A program made the translations under genes and the position numbers. Under the pieces are notes generated by a model. It was not told the origin of the DNA. It did not search any database and worked only from the letters and a program-made list of their open reading frames with translations. From assembly GCA_002105175.1 (NCBI GenBank), contig MCGE01000014.1, positions 248,001-312,000 on the forward strand: 64,000 nucleotides of DNA, written 5' to 3'. The DNA comes from Absidia repens. Taxonomy: Eukaryota; Mucoromycota; Mucoromycetes; Mucorales; Cunninghamellaceae. Position 1 is the stretch's first letter. Each line of letters begins with the position of its first letter. This document shows, piece after piece, positions 21,869-34,007 of the stretch.

Positions 21869-23445
21869 TTAGGAGCGGAAAGACCAGCCGTGTTCACCCA
21901 TGGTATCAACAAACTTGCTATCGGCCTTGTCCATAATTTTATCACGTAAATCACCAAATATAGTCTCACCATCGACTTTATTGAAATGTTTGGCAGTCCA
22001 AGTAGTATTTGATTCTTCACGTTCCTTTCGCAGAGCTCGTTGTGCATTTTCGATGGAAGATTTCTCATTGGATGCAGTCATGTAATCACCGGCCACCAAA
22101 GCTTCTGACACCTTCTGCCAAATCCGACGGGATTCTAGTTCGCCTTGGTCAGCAATAGCAGCCACATGAGGAGTAGGTTTGGCAAGTTGAGTAAGATCTA
22201 AAAAGGGTACTGGTGATTGTTTGTGTTTAGTCAAGGTTGATTTGCCGGTCCATTGTCCTTCGATCACTGTTGGTCCACTATGTTTCATAGAATCCGCCGT
22301 TACCGTCGCTTTGAAATGATGCACTTCGCCAGATATCCAGCCTTTCGTTGTGTATTCGATGGCGGCATGGTATCCACTGGAAGATTGAATATAGGAGGTG
22401 CCATATAATTCAACGTAAGGAGCTAATACAGAGAAAAGAAGGTGGATAAGTATATAAAATACTGCTGCTGCTGGTGATAATAATGATAATGACTACCAGT
22501 TTCCCCTGTCCTTCGTCGTTGATTTATTTCGTTTACCTGCATACCAAATACCATTCACAGATAAAGAAGGTAAAGTGAAAAGATAGGTTTCGTTATTCTT
22601 GGCCGCTAATTTCAAAGTACAATAGCCAACTTGATCCACCAACATTTGTGTACCAGAGAACCGAGTTTTTTGTCCATCGTGTCCCACCACAGACACCCCA
22701 GCCTTGTCATTGCTGATGTAAAAACCAGAGACAGGAGGATGATGAGAGACCTGTTCACATACAATACGAGTTCCATCTTCCCAGGAGCAGTAGAATTGTT
22801 CACCAAGAATTGGATTAAACGGTTTCTTTTCCCATTCACCTTTTGGCACACGACTAGAGAAGGATCCATTCAACGATGAGATAAACCACTTGACTGCCGC
22901 ATAAAACCGTTCTTCAGCATCATCCGAGTCACCAATGGAACTAAACTATATGAATCATCCATCCCATTCAATATTAAAAAAAAAAAAAAAAAAAAAAAGT
23001 AAATACATACGCTTATACATATAGTGTCCAAATACTTACCAGATTAGGCTGATCAGCCCAGAATGAACTAGAAATAAAATAATAGAATAAAAGTGTCAGA
23101 ATAACCATAACCATAACGACAACCAATATCGTAATAATAGAAACCACTTCCCCAAAAATGTCATCAATAGAGCATTCCAAGTGATGAATCCCTAAAGTAA
23201 CCTCTACCTTCATAGCGACCATCAAACAATCTTACCCCTTAACCTCTCCCATACACATTGGTTTTATAACCAACAAAAATAAAAAATACTTACGAGTATT
23301 CCAACAAGGAGATAGGTGCCAACAAAAAGGAGGGACAAGTCAAACTGGATAGATCACCAGTGAAAGAAGCAAGTGTTTTCAAGAAAGAAGAAAAACTACC
23401 TTGTTGGTCAGTAGGAATACTTTCAAGAGCGTTTTCGTTACTCAT
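21869..23445 (-). CDS. Oxysterol-binding protein, Osh4/Kes1 type
   Basis: Four exons (23445-23294, 23067-23040, 22945-22537, 22422-21869) give a 380-residue protein consisting of a bare ORD lipid-transfer domain, with no PH or ankyrin region, as in yeast Osh4/Kes1. The family signature EQVSHHPPVSGF is intact. The lid and N terminus read SFSSFLKTLASFTGDLSSL then CPSFLLAPISLLEYS. FNPILGEQFYCSW and a C-terminal KHFNKVDGETIFGDLRDKIM are also typical. Such proteins exchange sterol and PI4P between ER, Golgi and plasma membrane, and in yeast Kes1 restrains Golgi exit. Exon 2 is 28 nt. The protein is about 50 residues shorter than Osh4, with no visible loss of core motifs. Confidence 0.92.
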
Positions 23446-23671
23446 TGTCAATGGCCGATTAGGGGGTTTTTTAAGAAAAGTAAAAAGGAGAAAATGGCAA
23501 CGAAAAAAACAAAAGGACGAGTTTTTAATCCTTCCCCTAAATACTTTCATTCGCCGACCGCCATAAAATTTCTTCCTGATTTAAATCGAATTTTTCATTG
23601 GAGTACTGGCACGAAAGTTTATTTTTGAAGAGGGAGCACTGTAAAGTACTGTATATAAATATAATACCAAG

Positions 23672-24319
23672 TTAATGGAAATTAGACACCCATTGAATCT
23701 TTTTTTCCTCGTTGGTGAGGACAATTGATGATTCAATAGAGTTCAAGAGAGCCATCATGTGATCCAAACTACGATACATTTCCGCTTCTTGAGCACGGCG
23801 TTGATAAATAGAAATATTGAACGACGACTTAATCAAGGCCGCAAATTTTTTTGACCACAATATATGAGCTTTTCTTGTCTTTGGGCCCAATGGCAAAGCA
23901 GCAGCATGAGTATAACGCAGGGACCGAGGAAGGCTGGTAGAAATTTCATACCCAATCACATTAGCCACCGTCTCGTCATCCTCTTGTAAAGCTTCCAGAA
24001 ACAAAAATGGTTCTTGGGGCAAGGCAGCAGAAATCTGCCCGATGTAATATAGATTTCGATTTTTTTTATTAAACTGTATCCCTTTATTGGCCAAATCTCC
24101 AGACGCCATCAATTTTCCAATAGTAAAGGCTCCCTTGATCTCTTTTCCATCGCATATGATTTCGATATTTTTGATTTTGTCACGACTTGTGCCCAAAAGC
24201 GACCCAATCACCGAGAGCCATCGACTCCCTGTAGGCCCGTATTTAGTTTCAAACTTGTTTTTCATCTGTCCACAATCAAATCCTTCGTATTTATCGGCTT
24301 GTCGTTCTCGATGCTTCAT
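23672..24319 (-). CDS. Hypothetical protein, unrecognised
   Basis: A single uninterrupted frame of 215 residues from ATG 24319 (MKHRERQADKYEGFD). I recognise no family. It is moderately basic, with no membrane span or signal peptide, a few hydrophobic strands (GSRWLSVIGSLLGT, NLYYIGQISAALP, EPFLFLEALQ) and a C-terminal helix after YQRRAQEAEMYRSLDHMMALL. The frame stays open upstream of the ATG for about 17 more codons (RKKRTRQRDSSLK) until it meets a poly-T/A tract at 24367-24398, so an upstream exon or a 5' truncation is possible. Length and amino-acid balance favour a real gene. Confidence 0.6.
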   Translation of the reverse strand: MKHRERQADKYEGFDCGQMKNKFETKYGPTGSRWLSVIGSLLGTSRDKIKNIEIICDGKEIKGAFTIGKLMASGDLANKGIQFNKKNRNLYYIGQISAALPQEPFLFLEALQEDDETVANVIGYEISTSLPRSLRYTHAAALPLGPKTRKAHILWSKKFAALIKSSFNISIYQRRAQEAEMYRSLDHMMALLNSIESSIVLTNEEKKIQWVSNFH

Positions 24320-24363
24320 TTTCAAGCTGGAATCTCTTTGTCGAGTTCTTTTTTTTCTTTGTT

Positions 24364-24366
<3 letters not shown>

Positions 24367-24398
<32 letters not shown>
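24367..24398. repeat. Poly-A tract, 32 bp
   Basis: Lies directly upstream of the unrecognised minus-strand gene (poly-T on its coding strand). It may be a promoter dA:dT tract or the scar of a truncated 5' end. Confidence 0.93.
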
Positions 24399-24400
<2 letters not shown>

Positions 24401-25017
24401 AAGAAAAAAGAAACAGAGAAGAACAGGAACAGTGTTGATAAACGAACATGTGTTTTAAATTTAGTTTGATAAATACTACCACATGCTCTAATATTAGTTC
24501 TACCTATCAAAATGATAAAAAAAAAAAAATGCTGCGCTTTGTAACAAGTAAGGGATTCAAGAGAAACACATTTTAAACGCGCAGAAGCCATTGCAGAAAA
24601 CAGATTGCGTTCTTCTCTGTGTGAAAACACCTTGAATAATATGTCAGTACCCCAAATATTGATGTCATCCGGGACCAGTACTTATTAATTAAGAAAAATA
24701 TCATAAAAAGGATTCAAGTCTACCACATTATAAACATATCAATTGAACCCGACTACAAGCCTATATCCAACCGGCTTCACTCCAGCTTATATATATATAT
24801 ATATATATTATTTTACATATATATCCTGTACTAGATACTCTAGGCAGACTACATGGGATACATAATCATAGGCCCACAATTTCCAATTCTATTCATATAA
24901 CCTCTATTTCTTCCTTGCACCTTCTATTTTCCAATTTACAACAATATATGATACTATATAATTCAGTACTTGTTTTTTTATTTGGTAAGTTTTGATAATA
25001 AAAGCTATGTGATGAGC

Positions 25018-25103
25018 TACACTATACTACGCTATTCTATGCTATGCTATATCATTCTTCACTACACTATGCTACATTACACTATGCTACACTATACTAT
25101 TTT
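25018..25103. repeat. Degenerate CTATGCTACA-type tandem repeat
   Basis: About 85 bp made of imperfect 5-bp steps (ctatg, ctaca, ctata) in an AT-rich spacer. A shorter relative lies near 21812-21837. No function is evident. Confidence 0.75.
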
Positions 25104-25939
25104 ATATAATTCTCGCCCAGATCGACAGTTGACTCAGATTTGGTATCCCATGAGCAGTATATTCATTTTCATGATTCCAGACCATCTTTTGGACAAGTCG
25201 ATAGACATAGAAGAATCGATAGACAACAGTAACTACCATAAATTTGTTAGATATTTCTTGATTTGACTGATATCTATCACCATATGCTTCCCAGTTTTCA
25301 TCAGTATCTAACTGTGAAGCAAAAGCACCCCCCCCCAAAAAAAAAGATCAGTAATAGCTATTCTTGTATATATCGTCATTTCCTTTGCCCTGTCTATTTT
25401 CACAATACTTGCAGCATACACACATATATACTACATTGTCATGAGTCAAGACTGCTTCCTGTTTCCACTAAAAGTCATTTTCGCTCACTTTCCTAATACT
25501 TACAAAAGCAAGAGGTTGTACAGGGATGTATCATTCAACCAATATTGAGGATTTGTTATCACCATGGTAAAGGCAAAGACAATGTGAATATTGACCATTT
25601 GTAAGCTATTCGTAATCTTGGTGCGTAAATCTACAAAGATAACAAATTTAGTCATGAGCCAATATATTTTATATCGTTTTTTTATAGCTTTCCTTTTTCA
25701 ATGTAGTTTTCCATGTGGGTTCATCCAGTAGTGTTGGTATCGCGATATGTATGTTCGACCGTGGTCGTCATGTAGGGTTTCGATTTAAATGATTGAGAAA
25801 ATAAGAAAAAGAAAAAGACTATTTTTTTTTTTTTTTTTGTAGCATTGGAAAAGAAAAAGAGAGAGGTCAAAAATAAAAAATGTTTCAATTTAAATACCCG
25901 CATTGGGAAAACTATCTGTGTAACGAGATGATTTGGTAC
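25102..25939 (-). pseudogene. Possible decayed or mis-assembled multi-exon gene
   Basis: Pieces with coding character lie on the minus strand. One segment (25939-25898, SSRYTDSFPNA) ends at a GT. A second (25630-25504) has a strong ttgtag acceptor and a gtaagta donor and reads LRTKITNSLQMVNIHIVF followed by FTMVITNPQYWLNDTSLYN, partly hydrophobic. A third (about 25338-25102) reads LDTDENWEAYGDRYQSN then KFMVVTVVYRFFYVYRLVQ and ends in a stop. Segments one and two join in phase through a 267-nt intron, but two and three do not join in frame at any visible splice pair. A C9A9 homopolymer (25328-25345) sits at the break. It may be a pseudogene, an assembly indel, or a gene with an exon I missed. 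The family was not recognised. Confidence 0.3.
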
Positions 25940-26093
25940 CTGAATTCTTGTACATGTTGGATTTAGAGTGTGACAAAAACAAGACCAGTTTAGCGATATA
26001 GTATTTTCAAAGAATATTGTGCTTTTATTAATTTCACTTATCATCACTATATTACAAGATTAAATATAACTATCGATATTCATCCTCGTTTCT

Positions 26094-27068
26094 TTAAATA
26101 GCATAAGCTTTTTCAAAGAAACTTTGCTTTGATCGACGCAAACCATGGGGCCTCATTGTTTTACCGAGCTTCTGATGTTGATATGCAGCAAGGGCGGCCG
26201 CTTTGGAAGCAGAGCTTGTTTCATCTTCACTACTACTTTCACTTTCAACTAGCTTACTACCTGAAGCTTTGATACTAAGCTGAATAACATCATCATCGAT
26301 AGTGCCCTTAGCTACTGTTTGTTTGATTGCAGGTGACAATGAAGGGGATGAGGAGAGGGATGAAGTATAGGCTTTGAATCGTCTGACTTGTAACTGTGCA
26401 ATACCATAAAACCAATAAACATGCAAGGGGAAAACTAGGAGAGCAACGAGCCACAGGGATTCAAGACGGTGGTATTGTTTGACAGAGACAATCATCCAAG
26501 CATGATAAACCAATCTGAGCGCAAAAAATGAGGAGGCAAAAAGAAAGTCACTTCTCCAACTGGCCCGCATGGAGCCGACGGCGAGAATAACGGTAGGGAG
26601 TTCCAGGATGGCATTAACAGTAAAAAAAGAGGCGGAGCGGGATCGCATGAGCCAAAATAAAATTACAATGTAAATGGAATGATGAATCCAGCCTGTAGCA
26701 ATGGTGATACGGCCTTTATAATACATTGACCCCAGTGACAGATCCATAACAAGATAAGTGATAAAAAAGCAGACAAGGCTAGTGTGCACAGAAGATTCCA
26801 TCCCCAGTAATTGCATGTCCCACCCTGATCTCCAAAATCGAATATAGTAAGGAAATGATACAGCCGTACATACCACACTGCTGGCAAACGTCAATAGCCA
26901 ACTTATTTGTTTTTCATTTTTTGCCAAGCCAGTACGGAGACAGAAGTAAAAGTAAAATCCTAGACCTAGTAAGCTAAGGCTAAAGGAAATAGGCACAATG
27001 GGCTGAGTAATTACTTGTGACAAGGTCAATTTATTTCCTGTGTGGTAATAACTTGTCATTGTCATCAT
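26094..27068 (-). CDS. TLC-domain multi-span membrane protein
   Basis: A single exon of 324 residues. About seven hydrophobic segments span residues 20-235. The pattern DLSLGSMYYKGRITIATGWIHHS, then a span, then FFTVNAILELPTVILAVGSM, fits the TLC (TRAM/LAG1/CLN8) domain of the TMEM56/TLCD4 type: a conserved His pair entering one helix and an ELPT-like turn after the next. Lag1/Lac1 ceramide synthases share the fold, but the Hox-like region and full Lag1 motif are not seen, so ceramide synthase activity is not implied. The C-terminal 90 residues are Ser-rich and acidic (ESESSSEDETSS), probably cytosolic and phosphorylated. A lipid-sensing or lipid-metabolic role is inference. Confidence 0.75.
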   Translation of the reverse strand: MMTMTSYYHTGNKLTLSQVITQPIVPISFSLSLLGLGFYFYFCLRTGLAKNEKQISWLLTFASSVVCTAVSFPYYIRFWRSGWDMQLLGMESSVHTSLVCFFITYLVMDLSLGSMYYKGRITIATGWIHHSIYIVILFWLMRSRSASFFTVNAILELPTVILAVGSMRASWRSDFLFASSFFALRLVYHAWMIVSVKQYHRLESLWLVALLVFPLHVYWFYGIAQLQVRRFKAYTSSLSSSPSLSPAIKQTVAKGTIDDDVIQLSIKASGSKLVESESSSEDETSSASKAAALAAYQHQKLGKTMRPHGLRRSKQSFFEKAYAI

Positions 27069-29773
27069 GTTTAAAAAAAAATTAAAAGAGATTGGTTGGA
27101 GTTTTGTTTTTTTCTAGTAGTAAATGTGAAATAGAAGGAAAAAAATATGAAGAATAGGTTGATTCTCTTTTTTTTTATAACATAGAAACCTCTACTTCTC
27201 ATTATAGCTGTGAAGCAGGGGGGACTATTATATTGGACCTTGACCTTAAAAAACAGGGAGTGATGAGAGAGAGACTTTTCTTAAAAAAAGTAATCAAGGG
27301 ACGGTAAAAGGAGAACATTGCAGTAAAAAAAAAAAAAAAAAAGAAGTTAGGTTATGATGGAACGATTGCGATTTTTCATTGTCCATATATCTTTGGGCAT
27401 ATTTTTTTTTTTCATTTTTCCGAACCAAAATGTTTCGCGATCAATTCAACCTACTGTTTTAAAACGCCGCCGGCAGCATTATTGGCTGTGATGACTGTTA
27501 CCAATAACGTAGGTGCATACACTCTCAGTGCCTTTTCTTTACTCTTATCTAAGAGACATCCTTTGCCACCGATTGTCAATAATTCTGGAGACGAGGAGTC
27601 AATTGGGAAAAAAAAAAACAAAAAAAAAGCAATATGTTTCTCCCCTTTGCCACTTTTTACTATTCCAATCACTCGGTTATTTTTAAGTAATAACAGGTTG
27701 TTGTACGATTTATGCATCAAGTGAAAGCTCATATATCCCCTCTTTTTATTTTACATTTAGTTTAAACGATAAAGGGGACGTCTTCTTGAAACCAAGCTTT
27801 GTAAATTGTCAAGGATGAATCAAGAAGGCTTGTGTATATGTAAAGGAAAGAGAAGAAATATTACGAGAACCATAAACGCTACCCGAGAAATAAGAGTATG
27901 TGCGTATATGTTTGTGTAAATAATACAAGTGGATGGGAGTGAACTGTTTATAGTGGGTGGTATCAAAGGGGACATGATAAAAAATAAAAGGAAGAGGAAG
28001 CGGAGTGTAAAAATAGGAGTGCCCCTGAACGTTTTTATTCAGGCAACGAATGGATGGGTTATTCAGTAGTCCCTGGCTGACAACAAGGTATCCGGTACTC
28101 TACATACTGGTGTATTTGTATTTATTTATTGGGATTCTAGAAATGTAAAAAAAAAGGATATGTTTATTTTGAATCTCAAGTTGCCGATAAGCATAGAGTT
28201 ATAATAAAAACTTGATATTCTTACTGCATTTGTTCAACAATGCCAGCCGAGAAAGAAAAAAGACATTTTATATTCCCCTCCTTTTTTTCACAAAGCCTAT
28301 TGCATTGCCGTTTGTTTTTTTTAAGGATGGATTTGGGGAAGGGAGGGGACGCACCAAAAATTGGGTGACAGGTATTGAGCTAAAATCACTAGAATAAAAA
28401 AGGATGCGTTATGATAAGAGCTTATTAGTGAGCATACGAATTTCTCTACCTACTTCAATATGCCCTCCTCAAATAAATGCATGCATTTATCCTTGTGTTC
28501 CTTTTTCTCTTTCTCCCGCCCTTCTCTCCGGCACTGTCAACATCCTCAAGGCAAAAAGATAAACATAAAATAAAAACCAACTATATATCAATGTTATTTT
28601 GGTGTGCGGTTTCAACTAAACCCTTGTGACCTTGTCACAAGTATCCAATGGCTATTCACTTTGCAACACTACACGATCGCATAGTTTTTTTAATCTGATA
28701 TATATATATATATATATTAGCGTTATGATACTTGATTAATATAGTCCTGTTTTATACCTACATTATTCGGTATGTATTAAAACGATAAAAACAGGATTAC
28801 CCCTTTTATATCAAGATTTTATTTCCCTCATGTTTCACTGGTCCTTCACTCAGAATTAGCATTGTTTATCCGATTTTTTTTAAGTCTCCCTTCAATTTTC
28901 AACAAGAGTCTTCTATAATAACTCACACATAGTACAAAAGAGTTCCCTAATTCCGACTACAATTTACAACCAGAATGACTTCTTTTTTTTTGGCACGTTT
29001 CATTTCAATTTTACAAATTCAAATGTCGCCGACCTTTTTCTTGATATTTTGGAGACAAGGCTCAGGACATTCCCAAATGCAAAAAAAAAAATCTCATCAC
29101 TGCCAAAAATATTAATTGATCAATAAGAATTAAATACAAGTAGCCATATCCATCACGTAATGGATCCTACACGCAGCACGTACTGTACTATATTGGTATG
29201 TATGCTTGGTGCATGATTAAATGGATCTGGTAAGAATCTGAAAATAAAAATACCTGAAAATAAATTCATGCATGAATTGAAGTTCTTATTTTAGTAACCT
29301 TTTTTATCGCCCATTTCCAGTACGCAGATTGTTTCATGTACCCGAGATATAATATAATAGTAGATGGGTCCCCAGGGTTTCGTGATAATTATGGGTATGT
29401 ACGTCACTGCTCAGTGTTTATGCGTCCTCCACTGTCTTTTCTGATGCGTCCATCACAGCCATTTATGAACTAGTCAATAAATCCCTTCATCCCCTATTTT
29501 TGAAACCCAGTCGACAGATTGTTGAGCACTCTAGTTGACCATAGTCGCCTCATATCGTATCCAGTCCTTTTTTTTTATGCGCACGTGCATAATGCGGTCC
29601 GCCTTTATTTGACAAGAAAACTAGACAAGAAAACCGAAAACCTCCATATTGCCGATATTGAATGATTTTGAAGCCATTATGCGAAGGTAGTCACCATGTT
29701 GATGATGTTACATGATGTTGGCTTCAAAATAACAGGAATGTTTTCCTGGTAGAACCCCATTAAAAAAAAAAGG

Positions 29774-30660
29774 CATTTTAAATCCCGCCCGCCTGATTTT
29801 TTTTTATTTTTGAGCGCTTTCTTTTCTTTCCATTGTCTTTTTCTTTTTTTCTTATCTCTTCACCATTTCAACTTTTTTGAGGTTATGATGGTCTTAGATT
29901 AGTGTCAGGACTAGTTTAGAAGGGTTTTCAGCTCAGGATTACAAGATGCATGGGGAAACCCTTTCATTTTGGATCTACGATCTGAAGACACCATCAGTTG
30001 TCTTTTTGGACCCTTCATTGGCTTAGTTTAGTCTTAGTTTGCCATAGTTGTATCTATATATCAATAAAATATATTTCTTTTGCTTGTTTTAAAAAACGAC
30101 CCATTCATCTCTTTCATGTCTCGTGCAATAGACTCCTTTTTTACTACGTCAACCCATTTGGTTAGCGTTGACGATTGTTATGTTTCAATAAAATATATCC
30201 CATTAGTCACTCTCGTGTCTTGTTTGCATTGGATGGCATATTATGCCCCCCTTCGCAACTGTTCATTTAGATAAGTGTGGCTCATTCGTCAGATCCCCCA
30301 ATAGTCTCTCATGCTATATCTACTCGATCCCCAGTTACAATGAACCTCGCTCCTTTAGTATGAGCATCTACCAATACGTTTCAATAAAATACATCTTTTC
30401 ACTAACATCCTCTGACCCATCAGAAATTAAAAATGTCGCTATTGTAGCTATTTTGCGCGTGTTTTACCAAATATTTGCTTTTCAATGCACCCTCTCCATG
30501 ACTACTTTTCTCCTAGAACCCCAGGGATTAGTTAACAGACTTATATCACTTACCATCCATAATAGTCATATTCCTTCTCGACCAATCATAGAAATAAACT
30601 TAGGTAGTGCTGTAATCGCAGCATCGCTATAAAGTATTTCCTACTGCATTGACACTTATA
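29774..30660 (+). repeat. Dispersed element family, copy B
   Basis: Starts TTTAAATCCCGCCCGCCTGA, with a pyrimidine tract, then TTGAGGTTATGATGGTCTTAG, a core with GGATTACAAGATGCATGGGG (about 29935-29955), and TTTCATTTTGGATCT. The tail has three AATAAA-type modules (about 30062, 30187 and 30384), each followed by a CATTAGTCACTCTCGTGTC-like segment. It is the longest tail in the window. The ends are approximate. Confidence 0.85.
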
Positions 30661-31337
30661 AATGGCTGCTTCTCTCTCCCCCTCTACCGTCTATACTAGC
30701 TCGCTGCACTATAAAATAGTTTGCTGCTCATTGTAGAAATATAAAAAAACCAACTAGCGCTGCTCTGTGTTTATTACACCGATAAAAAAGATACTGACAT
30801 TGCTATGCATCTATTTTATATGATGCCACATAAAAAGGATCACTTTGATTCAGTCGAAGGTCTGCGTAGAGGAAAATACTCAATGCTAACAGTTAATGGC
30901 AACAAAAGCTACCCAACAGCTTGCATCATTTTACACTTATGCAGACCCTTGAGCTCCGGTCGCCATGCACAGCACTCAATCTCTACACGTCTGACCACCC
31001 CCCCCACTGCCCAAAACAAAGGGGGTGGGAAGGATCTCTTGAGTTGTTAAAAAAACAACTATTATGGGTGCTTAAAAAATGAATAGTGATTCATGCAAAA
31101 AAAAATACGCCTAAAAAAAGTAAGTGCAACAATACATTAGTAGGACCTGTCTACCAATGATATATTTCTCTGGCAGGCAAGAGACATGACAATTTGTGTG
31201 CAGGAAATTGGAGACTGGCATATAAGATGATGAAGAGAATGGACAGTAAATTTAATTCAGTAATATCAAACTCATGATAAAAAACATAAATTTGGGGCGG
31301 GGCATTTGCTCGACGTAACTGACACATCCACCAGCAA

Positions 31338-31339
<2 letters not shown>

Positions 31340-31397
<58 letters not shown>
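31340..31397. repeat. Poly-T tract, 58 bp
   Basis: The longest homopolymer in the window, in gene-free DNA. No adjacent retrosequence was recognised. Confidence 0.95.
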
Positions 31398-32028
31398 CAC
31401 AAGAATATGTGAAGGGCGAGTGTTTAAATTCCGGGCGCTCTTTTTTTGATTTGCAGTGCGGGACTTCAAGTGCAATGACTTTTTGGATCTAATAAGATTC
31501 TGCTCGGGCTTCCATCCAATCAGGAAGTATTAAATGTGATCATAAGCCCCTGTTTTACGGTCACACGTTTCTAAAAAAGATAAAAGGAGCTCGAAGAAAG
31601 AATATTTTCAATTTTCAAGGCTCTTTCGAAGCTTTTTGGGAAATCATAATATGTCTCAGGAAGTCAAAAAGTAGCCAAGATCACTTCATAAAATTATCAC
31701 TAATAGTGTTAGTTATCAAATCAAAATGAAAATGAAAATAGAAAACAGAGAATAAATTCGGTCACTATTATGTACTGAGAGACACGATACGGACGGATGG
31801 TGAGGACAAAGATGTTGTTGCTTTTAATTGGGCTACTTTGTCTATGCATCCATTTCCAAAACAGTTCTAGGTGAGACACCTACCATGTATGTTTCTAAAG
31901 ACATAAAAGGGCTTTGTCTCTCCTTTAACGCTAATCACGTGTAGGGCGACGCTAAAAATTTACTACGCGTCTCTTCCTTTTTTTTTTTTTTTTTTTTTTT
32001 TTCTTTCTTTCTTCCAAAAATTGCTGCA

Positions 32029-34007
32029 ATGAAATATTTTAAAAGTTGCCCAGTCTCTTCTTCTTCTCATCGTCCAGAACTGCTACCCAACGAATCGCGG
32101 CTACTTCAGCAAGGCAATACTGGACTCTACGAAGGGTGAGAAACTTCAAAGCGAATCTTTTACTAGTACAGCTAATGCCGTGCTCACTTTTAATTCTTTA
32201 ATGTTTGACTCTATTTGATATAGAAAGATAAAACTGGATGGATATCAGGATGGTGTACTTTATTTGACTAGCCATCGTATCATTTATGTTGATAATCAGC
32301 ATCCTCTTGATCATTCTGTGCATATTCCCATCAAGGCTATTGTTGACATCGACCAATACGTAGGTGTAGAAACAACGATGAAGTCTGTCTGGAGTCTACT
32401 TGACCTAACAGTTTTTTTTGTTGTAGGGAGGATTCCTCCGTTCATCACCCAAACTAACTTTATACATCGATACAACGATTCTTGCGGATACCACAAACTC
32501 GGCATCCTTAATGATGGTCTCTGATACCGATTCCCTCTCTGTCCAAGTAGCAAAACGGATACAACTTGCTGCCGCTGTGGGCGTGTGGACCTGTCCTATC
32601 TGCTCTCACGACAATACCTCTTTGACTGAAAAATGTGACTTATGCGGTGTCCGAACGGTCAACCCAAATTCTAGGAACAGCCATTCAAACAGCAACACTA
32701 ATACGACGACATCTTCTTCGCCTTTATTGACTGTGACACCGGGTACTTGTCCAGTATGTACTTTCATCAATCACCCCAGTATGATCCAATGCGAAATGTG
32801 TGACTCAACTCTCCAATCATCCTCACCCTCCAACCAACAATCACAGACGAACCAATCGACCAAATCACCGTCTCCAACATGCTCATCGTCAGCACCGCCA
32901 GCGTCGTCGTCTTCATCATCATCCTTATCATCTACAAATACTGGCAAATATGACCATTCGATTCAGTTATCATTTCGGAAAGGGGGCCTTGCTCAATTCC
33001 TAACCAAATTGAATTCTGCCATCACCAACAAATCATGGGATTCTCCTCTTTCCCCAGGCTCGTCGGTTTCGCAAAGCACCAACAATTTAGAACAACCCAG
33101 CCATCAACAGCAGCAACAGGTACAACCTCGTCGGGCAGTAGGTCTCCAGGGTATACAACAGCGCATCGAAAAGTTGTCCACCGAAAACGCCGACTCTCTT
33201 ACGGATGCCTTTCAAGATTTGGATCGACTCATGGCCAAAGCGAACGACATGGTGAAATTGGCTGAAACCATCTCAGGAAAAATGAACAAGAGCGCGAATG
33301 ACCAGGATTTGTCTACTTTGCGGGGCTATATGATCAATCTTGGTATATCGAACCCTGTCACCAGGTAAGTCCTTCTCCCATCCAAAAAAAAAAAAAAGAT
33401 ATTGAGCATTTGATTTTCTTGTTATTCTTTATTGTATATAGGGGAACGGCAGGATCAATTTTCCATCAAGAACTCAGCCGGGAACTTGCCGAATTCTTGG
33501 ACAAATTATACACAAACAAGGAAACCGATATTCGACCTTTGACGGATATTTACTGTATTTTCAACCGGGCAAGAGGCGTGGCATTGGTTTCTCCGGAAGA
33601 TCTTTACACGGCATGTCAACAGTTTGAATTACTGAAACTGCCCTACCGTCTCCGTAAATTGTCTGCGTCCACTTCGTCCTCTTCTTCCAGTGGCTTATTG
33701 GTCGTCCAATCCATTCATATGAACGACGATCAAGCATCACAACGGGTTCTGGATCTAGTGAAACGGCGAGATGGCCATTTGACTGCTCTCCAATTGGCGG
33801 ATATACAACAGTGGGCCATTGCTGTGGCATTGGACCAACTCAAAGTAAAAACAAATCAGGATATGTCACCCTATGATGATATGATCACAATATATTAATC
33901 TCTTTCTTATTCTATATCGTTTATAGATGGCAGAACAGAAAGGCCTAATATGCCGCGATGATGGTCCTGGTGGTTTAGTGTTTTATGAAAATTTGTTTAT
34001 CACCTAG
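32029..34007 (+). CDS. VPS36: ESCRT-II subunit Vps36
   Basis: Five exons (32029-32135, 32224-32359, 32427-33364, 33442-33844, 33927-34007) give 554 residues, close to yeast Vps36 (566). The N terminus is a GLUE domain (LLPNESRLLQQGNTGLYEG, DGVLYLTSHRIIYVD, GGFLRSSPKLTLYID) that binds phosphoinositide and ubiquitin. Two NZF zinc fingers (CPICSHDNTSLTEKCDLC and CPVCTFINHPSMIQCEMC, both Cx2Cx10Cx2C) lie at about residues 135-210 before the last GLUE helix (IQLSFRKGGLAQFLTKL), the same insertion as in yeast. The C-terminal EAP30 winged-helix region runs from about 275 and ends DDGPGGLVFYENLFIT. The protein sorts ubiquitinated membrane proteins into multivesicular bodies together with Vps22 and Vps25, which are not in this window. 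The last 27-codon exon was found through its splice site. Confidence 0.95.

Larger units (their letters stand above)
27069..32028. other. Gene-poor spacer, about 5 kb
   Basis: Mostly AT-rich non-coding DNA. It contains element copy B (29774-30660), a T58 tract (31340-31397), a (TA)n run near 28698-28718 and many short homopolymers. One slightly GC-richer patch at about 27450-27600 is open on both strands (minus frame ending GGVLKQ at 27451, plus frame from 27482), but neither has splice or family support. No tRNA was recognised. Confidence 0.55.

Noticed and set aside
27451..27732. 93-codon minus-strand frame and an overlapping plus-strand frame
   Set aside because: The patch is slightly GC-richer, but both strands are equally open and neither shows a family motif or consistent splice sites.
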